64,000 nt of DNA from Sordaria brevicollis (taxonomy: Eukaryota > Ascomycota > Sordariomycetes > Sordariales > Sordariaceae). The translations under genes were made by a program, and so were the position numbers. The notes below the pieces were generated by a model. The model had not been told where the DNA came from. It ran no database searches and was given only the letters and a program-made list of their open reading frames with translations. Where the stretch lies: contig JAUTDP010000004.1 in NCBI GenBank assembly GCA_033439795.1, positions 3,906,001 to 3,970,000 on the forward strand, in the 5' to 3' direction. The first letter of the stretch is position 1. Every line of letters begins with the position of its first letter. Positions 55,641-64,000 of this stretch are shown piece after piece.

Positions 55641-57083
55641 ATGGATAGTCTACTGGATCATCAAGGCCCTTTCTTCGACGATACGGATCCCTTCCTGCAA
55701 GTTTACCGCCACGCAATAACATTACACACCAGCCCACTTTTGCTCTCACGATACAAGACCAAGGCTTCTCAAAGAGTCTCCTCAACGTCCACATTCCACG
55801 ATCTTCTGAAGCAAACTCCACGGCAGAACCACAGCCATGATGAACACAATACAATAGAATTCCGAGCCCTCCTCCCTCGAAATGGCAGCACATGCAACAT
55901 ACCCGCAAGGCTCTCTTCGCGAACGGGGACTACTTCGCAGACACAGCGGACCGTCACCGTAACCTTGTATGCTTCCAATCACAGGCAGTACAAAGTCCCC
56001 ATCAAATTCTACCATCAGCAAACCACCAAGCGATCCCGTCTCGAACAGATTTTTGGCGGTCAAATGCAAGGAGGATCCCAACTTCTTTCGTGGCTTGACA
56101 TAACCCGCCCCAACCTCTTTGCCCAAATCCCCGGCTTCGTTTTCCCATCGCCATCAGGAGATCCCTTTCTTAATCCTAAAGAAGCCGTCAACTTTATCGG
56201 TGGCCTGACCGATCAGCGAGATGGCGATGTTCAGAGACTTGGACAGTTGGCAGCCAAATTCCTCCGCGAGTACTTTTCCAACATGAGCATGAATAACCGA
56301 CCAATGTTGTACAGCCAAGCTGCTGCTGCTGCTGCCCAGGCGACAGATAATGACAGCATCACCGACTTCCACAAGGATATCCTTCACGACATCTTCTTCT
56401 CAATCCAGGTGCATCGGAGAAAGCAGAACAAGAACATCGTCGGCGACTCCCTCAAGGGACCTCACCCGCTGGTAGCCAGGGCGGCCAAGGAGAAGTACAT
56501 ACAGGGCGCATCTTTCCACATTCATCCTGCGGTGATGAAGAAGGTTGTTTATCACGTTGTTGAGGCTCGCAAAACTTTTCTTCTACTCCCCAAGGACCAG
56601 CAGAAACACCAACTTCTTCATCATCTACGACCCAGCAGCACAGAAAATAACAACAAAAGGTACGGTTCAGTACGCCTACTTCGCGAAGTCAAAAGCTGCG
56701 GCTCGATACTCAAATCATCCAGCAACCCCGACATCAACCAGAGCATTATCCTCCCCATTGTCCCAATCCCCTCGACCGAAGACTGGGGTCTTCTTGATCC
56801 CATGGCCTGGCTGGAAGGATGGGACTTGGAGATGGAAAGCTTGGCTTACATGCATCGCAACAAAAGCGAGTTTGGCCGTCTTACCAAAGATCAGGAACGG
56901 GAGTTGGTTTATTACCAGTTTGCGAGGAGTGTGGATGAGTGGATTTGGCGGTTGGGGCAGGCTGAGAAGAAGGGCGATTGTCACCTCTCAGGGATGAAGA
57001 AGGCAGATTGCAATTTGGGCTTGAGGATGTGTGAGGTTGCAAAGGAGACGGAGGAAGAAGAGGAGTTTTTGATTGAGCTCTGA
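55641..57083 (+). CDS. Unrecognised 480-residue protein, possible distant orphan-family member
   Basis: A single exon of 480 residues. The first ~130 residues are Ser/Thr/His-rich and poorly ordered. A Gln/Ala run (SQAAAAAAQA) lies near 225-234. A helical part follows (TDFHKDILHDIFFSIQVHRRK), then FHIHPAVMKKVVYHVVEARKTFLLLP at about 292-317 (the key EAR is at 308-310), which resembles the F...LF..I.EAR..FL core of the genes at 17338 and 25024. Further on are MAWLEGWDLEMESLAYM and ARSVDEWIWRLGQA. The C terminus is acidic (EETEEEEEF type). Similarity to the orphan family is limited to about 25 residues and could be chance. Function unknown. Confidence 0.6.
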   Translation: MDSLLDHQGPFFDDTDPFLQVYRHAITLHTSPLLLSRYKTKASQRVSSTSTFHDLLKQTPRQNHSHDEHNTIEFRALLPRNGSTCNIPARLSSRTGTTSQTQRTVTVTLYASNHRQYKVPIKFYHQQTTKRSRLEQIFGGQMQGGSQLLSWLDITRPNLFAQIPGFVFPSPSGDPFLNPKEAVNFIGGLTDQRDGDVQRLGQLAAKFLREYFSNMSMNNRPMLYSQAAAAAAQATDNDSITDFHKDILHDIFFSIQVHRRKQNKNIVGDSLKGPHPLVARAAKEKYIQGASFHIHPAVMKKVVYHVVEARKTFLLLPKDQQKHQLLHHLRPSSTENNNKRYGSVRLLREVKSCGSILKSSSNPDINQSIILPIVPIPSTEDWGLLDPMAWLEGWDLEMESLAYMHRNKSEFGRLTKDQERELVYYQFARSVDEWIWRLGQAEKKGDCHLSGMKKADCNLGLRMCEVAKETEEEEEFLIEL

Positions 57084-57742
57084 CAAGTGGGTTTGCTTTT
57101 TCTGTGGTTCGCTTGGAATGGTATTCGTTGGAGGTTGGCTGGAAAGGAGAGCGTTGGTATCATCGTTCATAAGATGTAGTTATATCGTTCATGGATTTGC
57201 TTTTCCTCGCAATGTTCGGTTTTCGTTTTCGATTCGTGAAGATTCCTCTCTGGAGTGGAATGGTCGTGAGAGGGGAGGGAGATTCACACTGTGTCTTGGC
57301 GGAGTTGAGAATACTGGTCTTCGTCTGCTAGAATAGTGTTGTTGGTAGGATTATCGTAAAGAGCAGATTATAGCCAATATCATTGAGTTCTTTCTGAGCC
57401 GACTGAATATGAGTCCAGTGTATAATGCTAGAGTGTCCGAACTGCTTCACAATGTGTGTGTTCGAGGACGATTGATGCCAAGACAGATGTGGAGATGCCG
57501 AGGGGAAGCCGATCTCCCGCCCTCGAGGAATCTTACAAATCGCGATTGGGAGCGACCCACATGGCGAAGAGGATACCACATCGAACAGCTGGTTACATCA
57601 TCACTTTCTCTCAACTTCATAAGAAAAAAGATAAAATCAAGCGGTCTCAATTTCTACAGACAGTTTTTATACTTTACTGCAACAAGCAGAGGTCTAATTC
57701 ACCCACCTGAGACCTTTCTTCACAAAACCACTCAAGTCCAAC
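57084..57742. other. Intergenic region
   Basis: 3' region of the preceding gene and promoter of the reductase gene. No gene seen. Confidence 0.5.
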
Positions 57743-58915
57743 ATGGTCTCGTTTACTCAATCCAAGGAAGTCCAGCAATGGCACACCCTCGAAGATGGCT
57801 TCGACAATGTCATCCGTGGCACAGCGCCCATGCCTAACCCAGGCGAAAACGAGGTATTGGTAGAGATCAAGGCCGTTTCTCTCAACTATCGTGATACCGA
57901 GGGTATGTCTTTTATCCCTCTGTCCCCTTTAATATCTCTCACCAAAACAAACTAACACCTCCCACCAGTCGTAAACGGCGAATACAACCACCACAAAACC
58001 CTCTCCAAACGCACCCAACCCCTAGTCCCCTGCTCCGACGCCTTGGGAGTCATCACCGCCCTCGGCCCCGGTGCCGATTCCTCCTACAAAGTCGGCGACC
58101 GCGTCCTCACCACCTTTAACCAATCCCACGTCACCGGCCAGATCACGGCAAAGGATATGTCCTCCGGCCTCGGCAAACCCCTGGACGGCGTCCTCCAAAC
58201 TTACCGCGTCTTTCCCGTCACGGGCCTCGTCAAGGCCCCTGGCTACTTGACTGAGGAAGAGGCTAGCTGCCTCCCCATTGCCGCCGTGACGGCCTGGATG
58301 GCGATTTTCGGCATGGATCCTTTTGGTACATGGAAGAAGGACGACGGCAAGCCTCTGAAGGGCAAGACGGTCTTGCTTGAGGGAACGGGCGGAGTGGCGG
58401 TTGCGGGAGCGCAGATTGCCAAGGCAGCGGGTGCCACGACGATCGTGACGAGCTCGAGCGATGAGAAGCTCAAGAGGGCGAAGGAGGAGTTGGGCGCTGA
58501 TTATACGATTAATTACAAGACGACGGAGAACTGGGAGGAGAAGGTCATGGAGATCACGGATAATAATGGCGCGGATATCATCCTCGAGACGGGAGGCGCG
58601 GGTACGTTGTATAAGGCTCTGGACTGCGTGGCGTTTGGCGGGTTGATTTCTTGCATTGGGTATACCTCGGGTAAGGAGGATAAGGGGGAGGGAAGCAGGA
58701 TGAACTTGAACTTGTTGGCGCTGAGGAGGAACGTGACGCTCAAGGGTATCATCAACGGCCCCAGGGACAGGTTCGAGGAGATGTGCGAGTTTTATGAGAA
58801 GCATCAGATCAGGCCGGTGGTGGATAAGGTATTTGCGTTTGAGCAGGGTGGCGAGGCGATCAAGTACTTGAGGAGCGGAAGCCACTTTGGTAAGGTGGTT
58901 GTTAAGGTGCAATAG
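57743..58915 (+). CDS. Medium-chain dehydrogenase/reductase (quinone-oxidoreductase/alcohol-dehydrogenase type)
   Basis: Two exons, 57743..57902 and 57969..58915, give 368 residues; the intron has donor GTATGT, branch ACTAACAC and acceptor CCAG, joining as NYRDTEVVNGEY. The GroES-like half shows PNPGENEVLVEIKAVSLNYRD and VPCSDALGVITALGPG. The cofactor-binding half has the glycine motif EGTGGVAVAGAQIA at about 191-204, then TTIVTSSSDEKLKRA, ADIILETGGAG and a C-terminal GEAIKYLRSGSHFGKVVVKV. The Cys4 structural zinc loop of classical alcohol dehydrogenases is absent, which fits the zinc-independent NADPH-dependent quinone/enone reductases. The substrate cannot be read from sequence. Confidence 0.9.
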
Positions 58916-59171
58916 TCTAGAGGCGAAGTTGGATTGAGAGCTGGAAACTTGAAATATTGTAACGAAATTTGGAGTTGGTTGATGCAATATAACTTGCAAG
59001 GTTGTTGAAGCTCTGCGCGAGTCTTGGGCTTTTGGCAATCTCGAAGTAGGCTTCCGTGGGGAGAAACCCGGGTGGTAAAACAACATTGCTTTACAATTGA
59101 GCGTCTGGCCTTCTGATTGTTTCAACTTGTCCAGCATCGTATATTCTATATCGCTTTTGTAGATAGTTGGC

Positions 59172-60833
59172 TCACCTAAGCCAACCGCCTATTGTCCTCG
59201 TTAACCACGACTCCTTACATGTAGCTAAAGGTACCGATACCGATAAGGGTTCTCGCAAAAATTTGTCCTCTCGAAATTCCACAACATATCTGGTGCAACC
59301 TTCCTGTACGTACTCAACAAGTGTGGCCGTGACACAGTTAATAGCATCACCAATCCTGTCGCTCTTCTGATTTTTTTTAATTCCATATTCCGCTACTCGT
59401 CGCATTATGTCTGTCAAGACCTGCTTGGACGGCCGCTTATGTTGAATCTCTTTTAATTCCCCAGTGGATAGAACCCTAGACTCGGTTTTTGAAGTTACGA
59501 AACAGAGCCAGCTATGCCCTTCAATTGTAACTCCAAAGCCGAGTATAACGCTCGAGGCAGAGTACCTTGGCTCCAGTTTTAACACATGAAAGCCAGCGAA
59601 AGGCGAGTTGCCGACCTGAAGAAATGCCGCATGGTCGGGTTGCCACAAATGTTCAGGATACGTGCCATATGATGGGTACCCCGTGTTGCCACGTAGAAGG
59701 TCTGGAAAGGCGAACGACCTGTGCAATCCGGACTTGATTACGATAGACGACATCTGGGAATTTGCGTCCTCGACAAGGTATCGAGAATGTTTGCGCACAG
59801 TCGTCAGGAATTTTCGGGGTGTAAGAATGGACGATTGTGGTCGAGCCCTCGCATATACATCCTTTCCAACCGCAATCAAGTAGATGCACTGCCATTCGTC
59901 TTGAACGTTGTTGGTGCAATACAGTGGCCATAAGTAAACGTTGGCCTCAAAGCTCGCAAGCTCGAGGTCAATACGGAGGCCCTTGTTGGTCAAGAAGAAC
60001 TCGGAACCGTCTCTGAGAGTCAGACCATCTTGAAGGCCTGACAAAAGCTCAAACTCATCAGGAGTGTTGGCAAATATGCCACGCCAGATGGAACTATCTC
60101 GAGATTGCCAGGCAAAAATGCTGACATCGTTGGTCCGCCGAACAATCTCCTCTTGGAGCCTGGTAAAGGCTTTCGAGCCTTCTCCGTATATCAGAGGCAT
60201 GTTGATGTCGAATATTCCCAAGAGCGAATAGGCCCTATCTTCAATGCGCGTGGTTTGCCGGTCAGCCGCCCAGCTCATCCTTTTGCCGACCGGAATAGTA
60301 TAGATTTTGGAAGGGTCCAGCAAGATGTCAAGGTCGATACGCGTAATTTTGACGAGCAGGCTGGACAACTCCTTTTTTGACCCCCTTTCGTTCCATCCTT
60401 GATCATAAAACATGATCCTGGTGGGAGCGATGAGTTCTTGAAGTGTCCATCCTCGCTTAAACCAACGGCATTTGGGCATTCCGTCTTGAATTAATTCGTC
60501 TACCTTGAGGTCGGAGAGATAAGCCAGACAAATCGTGGACAACTTGTACCATTGAAACATGGAGTTGATGGCCTCTGTCAGCTCCGCGCTGCTAGACTTG
60601 TCGATGCAACACGTATCGACCCAGGCGTAGTCCAGTCCATATTGGGCTGCAACTTTGCATGCTTTGATCACCTTGAGGGCACCTTGAGGAACCAGGTTCT
60701 TCAGTGGCTTTGCTTGGATATCTTGGAAGGTGATCTCTCCATTCTCCCACGTGTGCGAAAGGATGGCGTACTTGGGTATGTTGCTGCCGACGAACTCTTC
60801 AAGCTCCAAGGTGCGTGTGTTGATCAAGCGCAT
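59172..60833 (-). CDS. HET-domain protein (heterokaryon-incompatibility family)
   Basis: A single exon of 553 residues. The frame is open 91 codons further upstream, but the ATG at 60833 begins the canonical MRLINTRTLELEEFVG seen in this family. HET motifs: YAILSHTWENGEITFQD (22-38), GLDYAWVDTCCIDKSSSAEL (66-85), INSMFQWYKLSTICLAYLSD, RWFKRGWTLQELIAP (123-137), then RIEDRAYSLLGIFDINMPLIYGEG (197-219). No WD40, NACHT or other C-terminal repeat domain is attached; the second half has no motif I recognise. HET proteins trigger growth arrest or cell death on meeting non-self partners during hyphal fusion. The frame is intact with no stop or frameshift, so it may be active; whether this allele is an incompatibility locus cannot be told. 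Confidence 0.92.
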   Translation of the reverse strand: MRLINTRTLELEEFVGSNIPKYAILSHTWENGEITFQDIQAKPLKNLVPQGALKVIKACKVAAQYGLDYAWVDTCCIDKSSSAELTEAINSMFQWYKLSTICLAYLSDLKVDELIQDGMPKCRWFKRGWTLQELIAPTRIMFYDQGWNERGSKKELSSLLVKITRIDLDILLDPSKIYTIPVGKRMSWAADRQTTRIEDRAYSLLGIFDINMPLIYGEGSKAFTRLQEEIVRRTNDVSIFAWQSRDSSIWRGIFANTPDEFELLSGLQDGLTLRDGSEFFLTNKGLRIDLELASFEANVYLWPLYCTNNVQDEWQCIYLIAVGKDVYARARPQSSILTPRKFLTTVRKHSRYLVEDANSQMSSIVIKSGLHRSFAFPDLLRGNTGYPSYGTYPEHLWQPDHAAFLQVGNSPFAGFHVLKLEPRYSASSVILGFGVTIEGHSWLCFVTSKTESRVLSTGELKEIQHKRPSKQVLTDIMRRVAEYGIKKNQKSDRIGDAINCVTATLVEYVQEGCTRYVVEFREDKFLREPLSVSVPLATCKESWLTRTIGGWLR

Positions 60834-61248
60834 GGTTCTATATGCGTGGGTAGGATCTGGAAAAGGATGTGTCCTCTGGCTGCTGACGCGAGGCCAAACT
60901 TTGAATGAATAAAAAGGCGAGAGCAATTGACTGGGAGCCTGATGTCTGTGTTGCGGTGTGTTGTACTGGTCTGAGATCCCGTCTGCGCCCGACCTCCCGT
61001 CACCTTGAGGATATCTGGCGACAGCTCTCGTCAAAATGCAATGTATGAGGGGCTGAAGCAGGGGCACTTCAGCTCCTACAAACGAAAGCTTGGCTGCAGC
61101 AGACACATTGTCCAGTCACCTACATGTTGGCGAAGGGCAACCTGAAGTCGGGAAAGCACAGCAATTGGAAGTTGAACAAATTGTTCTTGGGTATCATTAA
61201 CCAAGATCTGCATTACAGGCATATTCCGTCCTTCCTCCGGTAAGTCAT
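60834..61248. other. Intergenic region
   Basis: Promoter of the HET gene and 3' side of the MFS gene. Nothing else seen. Confidence 0.5.
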
Positions 61249-62946
61249 TTAAACAAGATATCTGAAACCAATCTGCTGCCTCTTCTCATCCACGCCTTCG
61301 CTCTTCAATCCCTCCACCTTCGCAGTCTGGTTGGCCACATCATCGTGCACCTCCCACGCACTTTCCTCGCCAAGCGCGAGCTTCTTGTTCTGGTTGACAA
61401 GAACCATGCGGATGATCCAGCAGCCGACAATGGTGATACCGAACATGGCAGTCACGATGCCATAGCTCTTGCGGTAGCCGTTCTCCTTCAGGTCCCAGAC
61501 GTACGATCCCGCGACGTTGCCAAGCTGACTGAAGGCGTTGATCATGGCAAGAGCGACGGCACGCTTGGCGGGCGGGCGAGGGAAGGAGGAGCTGATCCAC
61601 GAGTAGAAGACGATGAAGCCGGCGTATGAGCCAGCCTGCAAGAACAGGGCAACGTATCTGGCGGCCTTGTTGAGCGTGGCCATGCTGATGACGAAGCCGA
61701 CGAGACCCATGCAGATGGGACCGACGATGTGACCGAACTTCTCCTGCTTGCGATCGGAATGCCAGGCGTTGACGAGCGAGATCAAACAGGCAAAGACCCA
61801 GGGAGGGGCGCTGAGAAGAAGAGTGGGGACGTATTTCAAGCCGAGAGTACCTGTGAGTGTGGGCTGTTTGTTGTTGGTCTGATTAGCGACTGAAGCTGAT
61901 TCATACATGCAGATAGTACCAGGAAGACACTTACGAAGAAGGCGTTGAAGCTCAGACCAGTGGTGTAGGCGGTAAAGGTCAGCATCATCAGATAGACCTT
62001 CCAGTCCTTGACAACCATGATCAAGCCGTCAAAGATGCCCTGATCAGCAGAGTCGCTATCGGCCTCACCGACATCTTCAGTCATGCGCAACTGGGCGACC
62101 AAAAGCTCCTCCTCGGTGAAGCCACGGCTGTTCGTCGGCAAGTCGGGAAGGATGAAGCAAGCGCAGACAGCGATGAACATGGTGGCCGCACCCTCGATGT
62201 AGAACAACCACCTCCAAGCCGCGTGTCCCAAGACGCCATCCATGTTGGACAAGACGCCGGCACCGACGAGAGAAGAGAAAGCGTTGGAGATGAGATTGCC
62301 GCAGAAGAGGATGGCGTTACGCTTGGTCAGCTCACGGCGGGTGTACCACTTGCTGAGAATCAACAGAGCTCCGGGCAGGAAGGCAGCCTCAACGAAGCCC
62401 AGCAGGAAACGGATAGCGACCATGCCGCCGAAGCCCTTGACCAAACCAGTCAAGGTCGAGATGAGACCCCAGATCAACATGACTGCCGAGATATAGAGCG
62501 ATGGTCGGGGGATGCGGTTGATGAACATGTTGGAAGGGACCTGCATGAGAATGTATCCGACGTAAAGAATGGAGAGACATGTTGCGTATTGGGTATCGTT
62601 CAGGTTGAGATCGGTTTGAAGTCCCTTGAGACGGGCGGCACCAATGTTGTTTCGGTCGAGGTAGTTCCTACCATGATTGTAAGTATATGTTACTGAATCC
62701 TAGGAGAGTGGACGTAGTTGAGCTACTCAAAGCTACTCACAGGATATAGATGATAACAAAGTACGAGCACCGAGCATCAAGCTTGCGAAGGAGAGACTTC
62801 TCGATACGGGCTCGCTCCTCGGGGGCCATGGTGCGGACATTGAGGTTGGCATTATTCTGTTGTTCGTTGAGGTTGTAGTCCTCGGATGACTCGACCGCCG
62901 GCTTCTCGATTCCCGAGAGGGAATCACGGTCTGCGTGCTTGGTCAT
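61249..62946 (-). CDS. MFS transporter, allantoate-permease (DAL5/ACS) type
   Basis: Three exons: 62946..62741, 62667..61935 and 61863..61249, 517 residues. Donors GTGAGT and GTAAGT; the second acceptor is AAACAG at 61864, chosen because it gives the family junction FNAFFPTLTGTLG. A ~45-residue cytosolic start leads into KLDARCSYFVIIYILNYLDR, typical of the anion:cation symporter branch with its first-helix YxLNYLDRxNIG motif. TM segments include YATCLSILYVGYILMQVPSN, ISAVMLIWGLISTLTG, MVAIRFLLGFVEAAFLPG and WRWLFYIEGAATMFIAV; 12 helices can be placed. The tail ends in GFRYLV, common in this branch. Relatives import allantoate, nicotinate, pantothenate or similar small carboxylates at the plasma membrane. 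The substrate is not predictable here. Confidence 0.92.
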
Positions 62947-64000
62947 GCTGGCTGTGACTTGTAGGGACGGATGAGGCAGGCCGAAAAGGAACACCACAGA
63001 CCCAGGCCAGACAAACCAGGAACTGGATGAGGAAAAAAAGAATGAGCTGTAAAGATGGGAGGGCAGTCGGGAGGGATTAAGTATGACTTGTTAAGGCCGA
63101 ACCCCCCAACCTTCTTCTTAGACACGACAGGCGCGATGACGTTCCCACTTTTCCGACTTCCACCCCATCATTCCCCCAATATTCCCCCATATCTTCCCCA
63201 TACGAGTCCACAAAGTTAAAATCCACAGACCGCCGGTTCGTGGGTGTTGTGGGTTGTTCCCCGCATCGCAGGGAACTGCAACGTTAAAGTCTGTGATGGG
63301 TCGGTCGGTGGAACCTGGCAACATGGCGAGCTTCGAAGCCTGCAAGTCACGCACGAGTTCCATGCCCAGGGGTGGTGTTCGAGAGGCGAGCAGAGATTTT
63401 CAGAGCTTGTGTTTTTCTTTTCTTCCCTGCCAGCCTGACACTGTCTAATTGTACCCTAGAGGTATGTATGTGTTAACAAAAACAGAGACTGGCCAACCAC
63501 TCGTCGACTGTTAAATCTGGTTGAACCTCTTTTTTACTCGTGGTCCTCGTGAGCTTATGATGTAATTGGGGTTCGTATCACCCTACGTTGGGGAAGTGTC
63601 TGTCAGTTTGTTTAGGCGAGACCAAGAAAAAGTCAAGACGGGAGCGCCTCTTTGACAGCGCCGAGAGCGCCCCTGACGGCGACAACCGCGGGCAAAAAAG
63701 TCTTGACGACAACAACAAGCTGCACTAACAATTAACACAAATTCCTTCTAGCGTCCGACTCTGCAGTACTAGCCCGCTTTCTGTTCGGCGGCTTGGCATT
63801 CAACCTGCATGTGCGGACATGGCGGGATGCCCCACAGCGGCTTTCTCTTTTGGGAACTGAGAGCGACATCAACGCGAAGAAAAAAACTTGGACAGCAACC
63901 ACACACACAACCACAACGACTTGCCGTTGCTGGTGCCGCTTGCCCGGTGACAACCTCTCAAGCCACAAAGCCGATGGTTGAAATCTCAGTCTGGCCATCA
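62947..64000. other. Right-end intergenic region
   Basis: Promoter of the MFS gene followed by about 900 bases with no supported gene. The frames at 63732-63998 on both strands have no recognisable domain. The right end may be the leader of a gene beyond the window. Confidence 0.4.

Noticed and set aside
58022..59137. 371-codon minus-strand frame over the reductase gene
   Set aside because: Antisense to a clearly conserved dehydrogenase; no recognisable product.
1..64000. CRISPR arrays, bacterial operons or prophage
   Set aside because: The window is spliced eukaryotic DNA; no regularly spaced repeats were seen.

Overview
The window looks like nuclear DNA of a filamentous ascomycete, most likely a sordariomycete close to the Neurospora/Sordaria/Podospora group (inferred, not proven). 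The genes carry short introns (about 57-134 bp) with GTAAGT/GTGAGT-type donors, CTAAC/CTGAC-type branch points and TAG/CAG acceptors. They include fungal families such as HET, 2EXR, F-box/ankyrin, a giant DUF6606-DUF3638-DUF3645 protein, a Vps70/Tre1-like M28 protein and a DAL5-type MFS carrier. Microsatellites and homopolymer runs are common between genes. Exon boundaries below were set by hand from splice consensus, reading phase and remembered family motifs; no alignment was run.

Layout. 0-15 kb is mostly conserved core: the N-terminal part of a P4-ATPase flippase (runs off the left edge), a multi-pass membrane protein, a large F-box/ankyrin protein, retromer VPS35, and a membrane-anchored M28 peptidase with PA and transferrin-receptor-type dimerisation domains. 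15-26 kb is gene-sparse and AT-richer. It holds three small unrecognised genes that share a C-terminal motif (17.3, 19.8 and 25.0 kb), a TENA/THI-4-type protein interrupted by disordered inserts, and two tRNA-like sequences. 26.6-36.5 kb is one seven-exon gene for a protein of about 3,174 residues. 36.5-39.5 kb has no convincing gene but carries a 284-bp fold-back element and a GC-rich hairpin patch.

39.5-49 kb is accessory: an FMO-like flavin monooxygenase, a small coiled-coil gene, a UGT-type glycosyltransferase and a badly decayed sugar-transporter pseudogene. 50-52 kb returns to core genes: guanylate kinase and a GFA/CENP-V-fold protein. 52.6-57 kb holds two neighbouring 2EXR-domain genes followed by a 480-residue protein that may be a distant member of the 17-25 kb orphan family. 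57.7-63 kb holds a medium-chain dehydrogenase/reductase, a HET-domain protein and an allantoate-permease-type MFS transporter.

How the genes relate: VPS35 (endosomal recycling) sits next to the Vps70/Tre1-like protein, a family linked to vacuolar or receptor trafficking. The monooxygenase, glycosyltransferase, transporter pseudogene, reductase and MFS genes are typical accessory metabolism, but no backbone synthase is present, so no biosynthetic cluster is claimed. The most unusual material is the orphan family at 17-25 kb, the tRNA-like and fold-back elements, and the decayed transporter.
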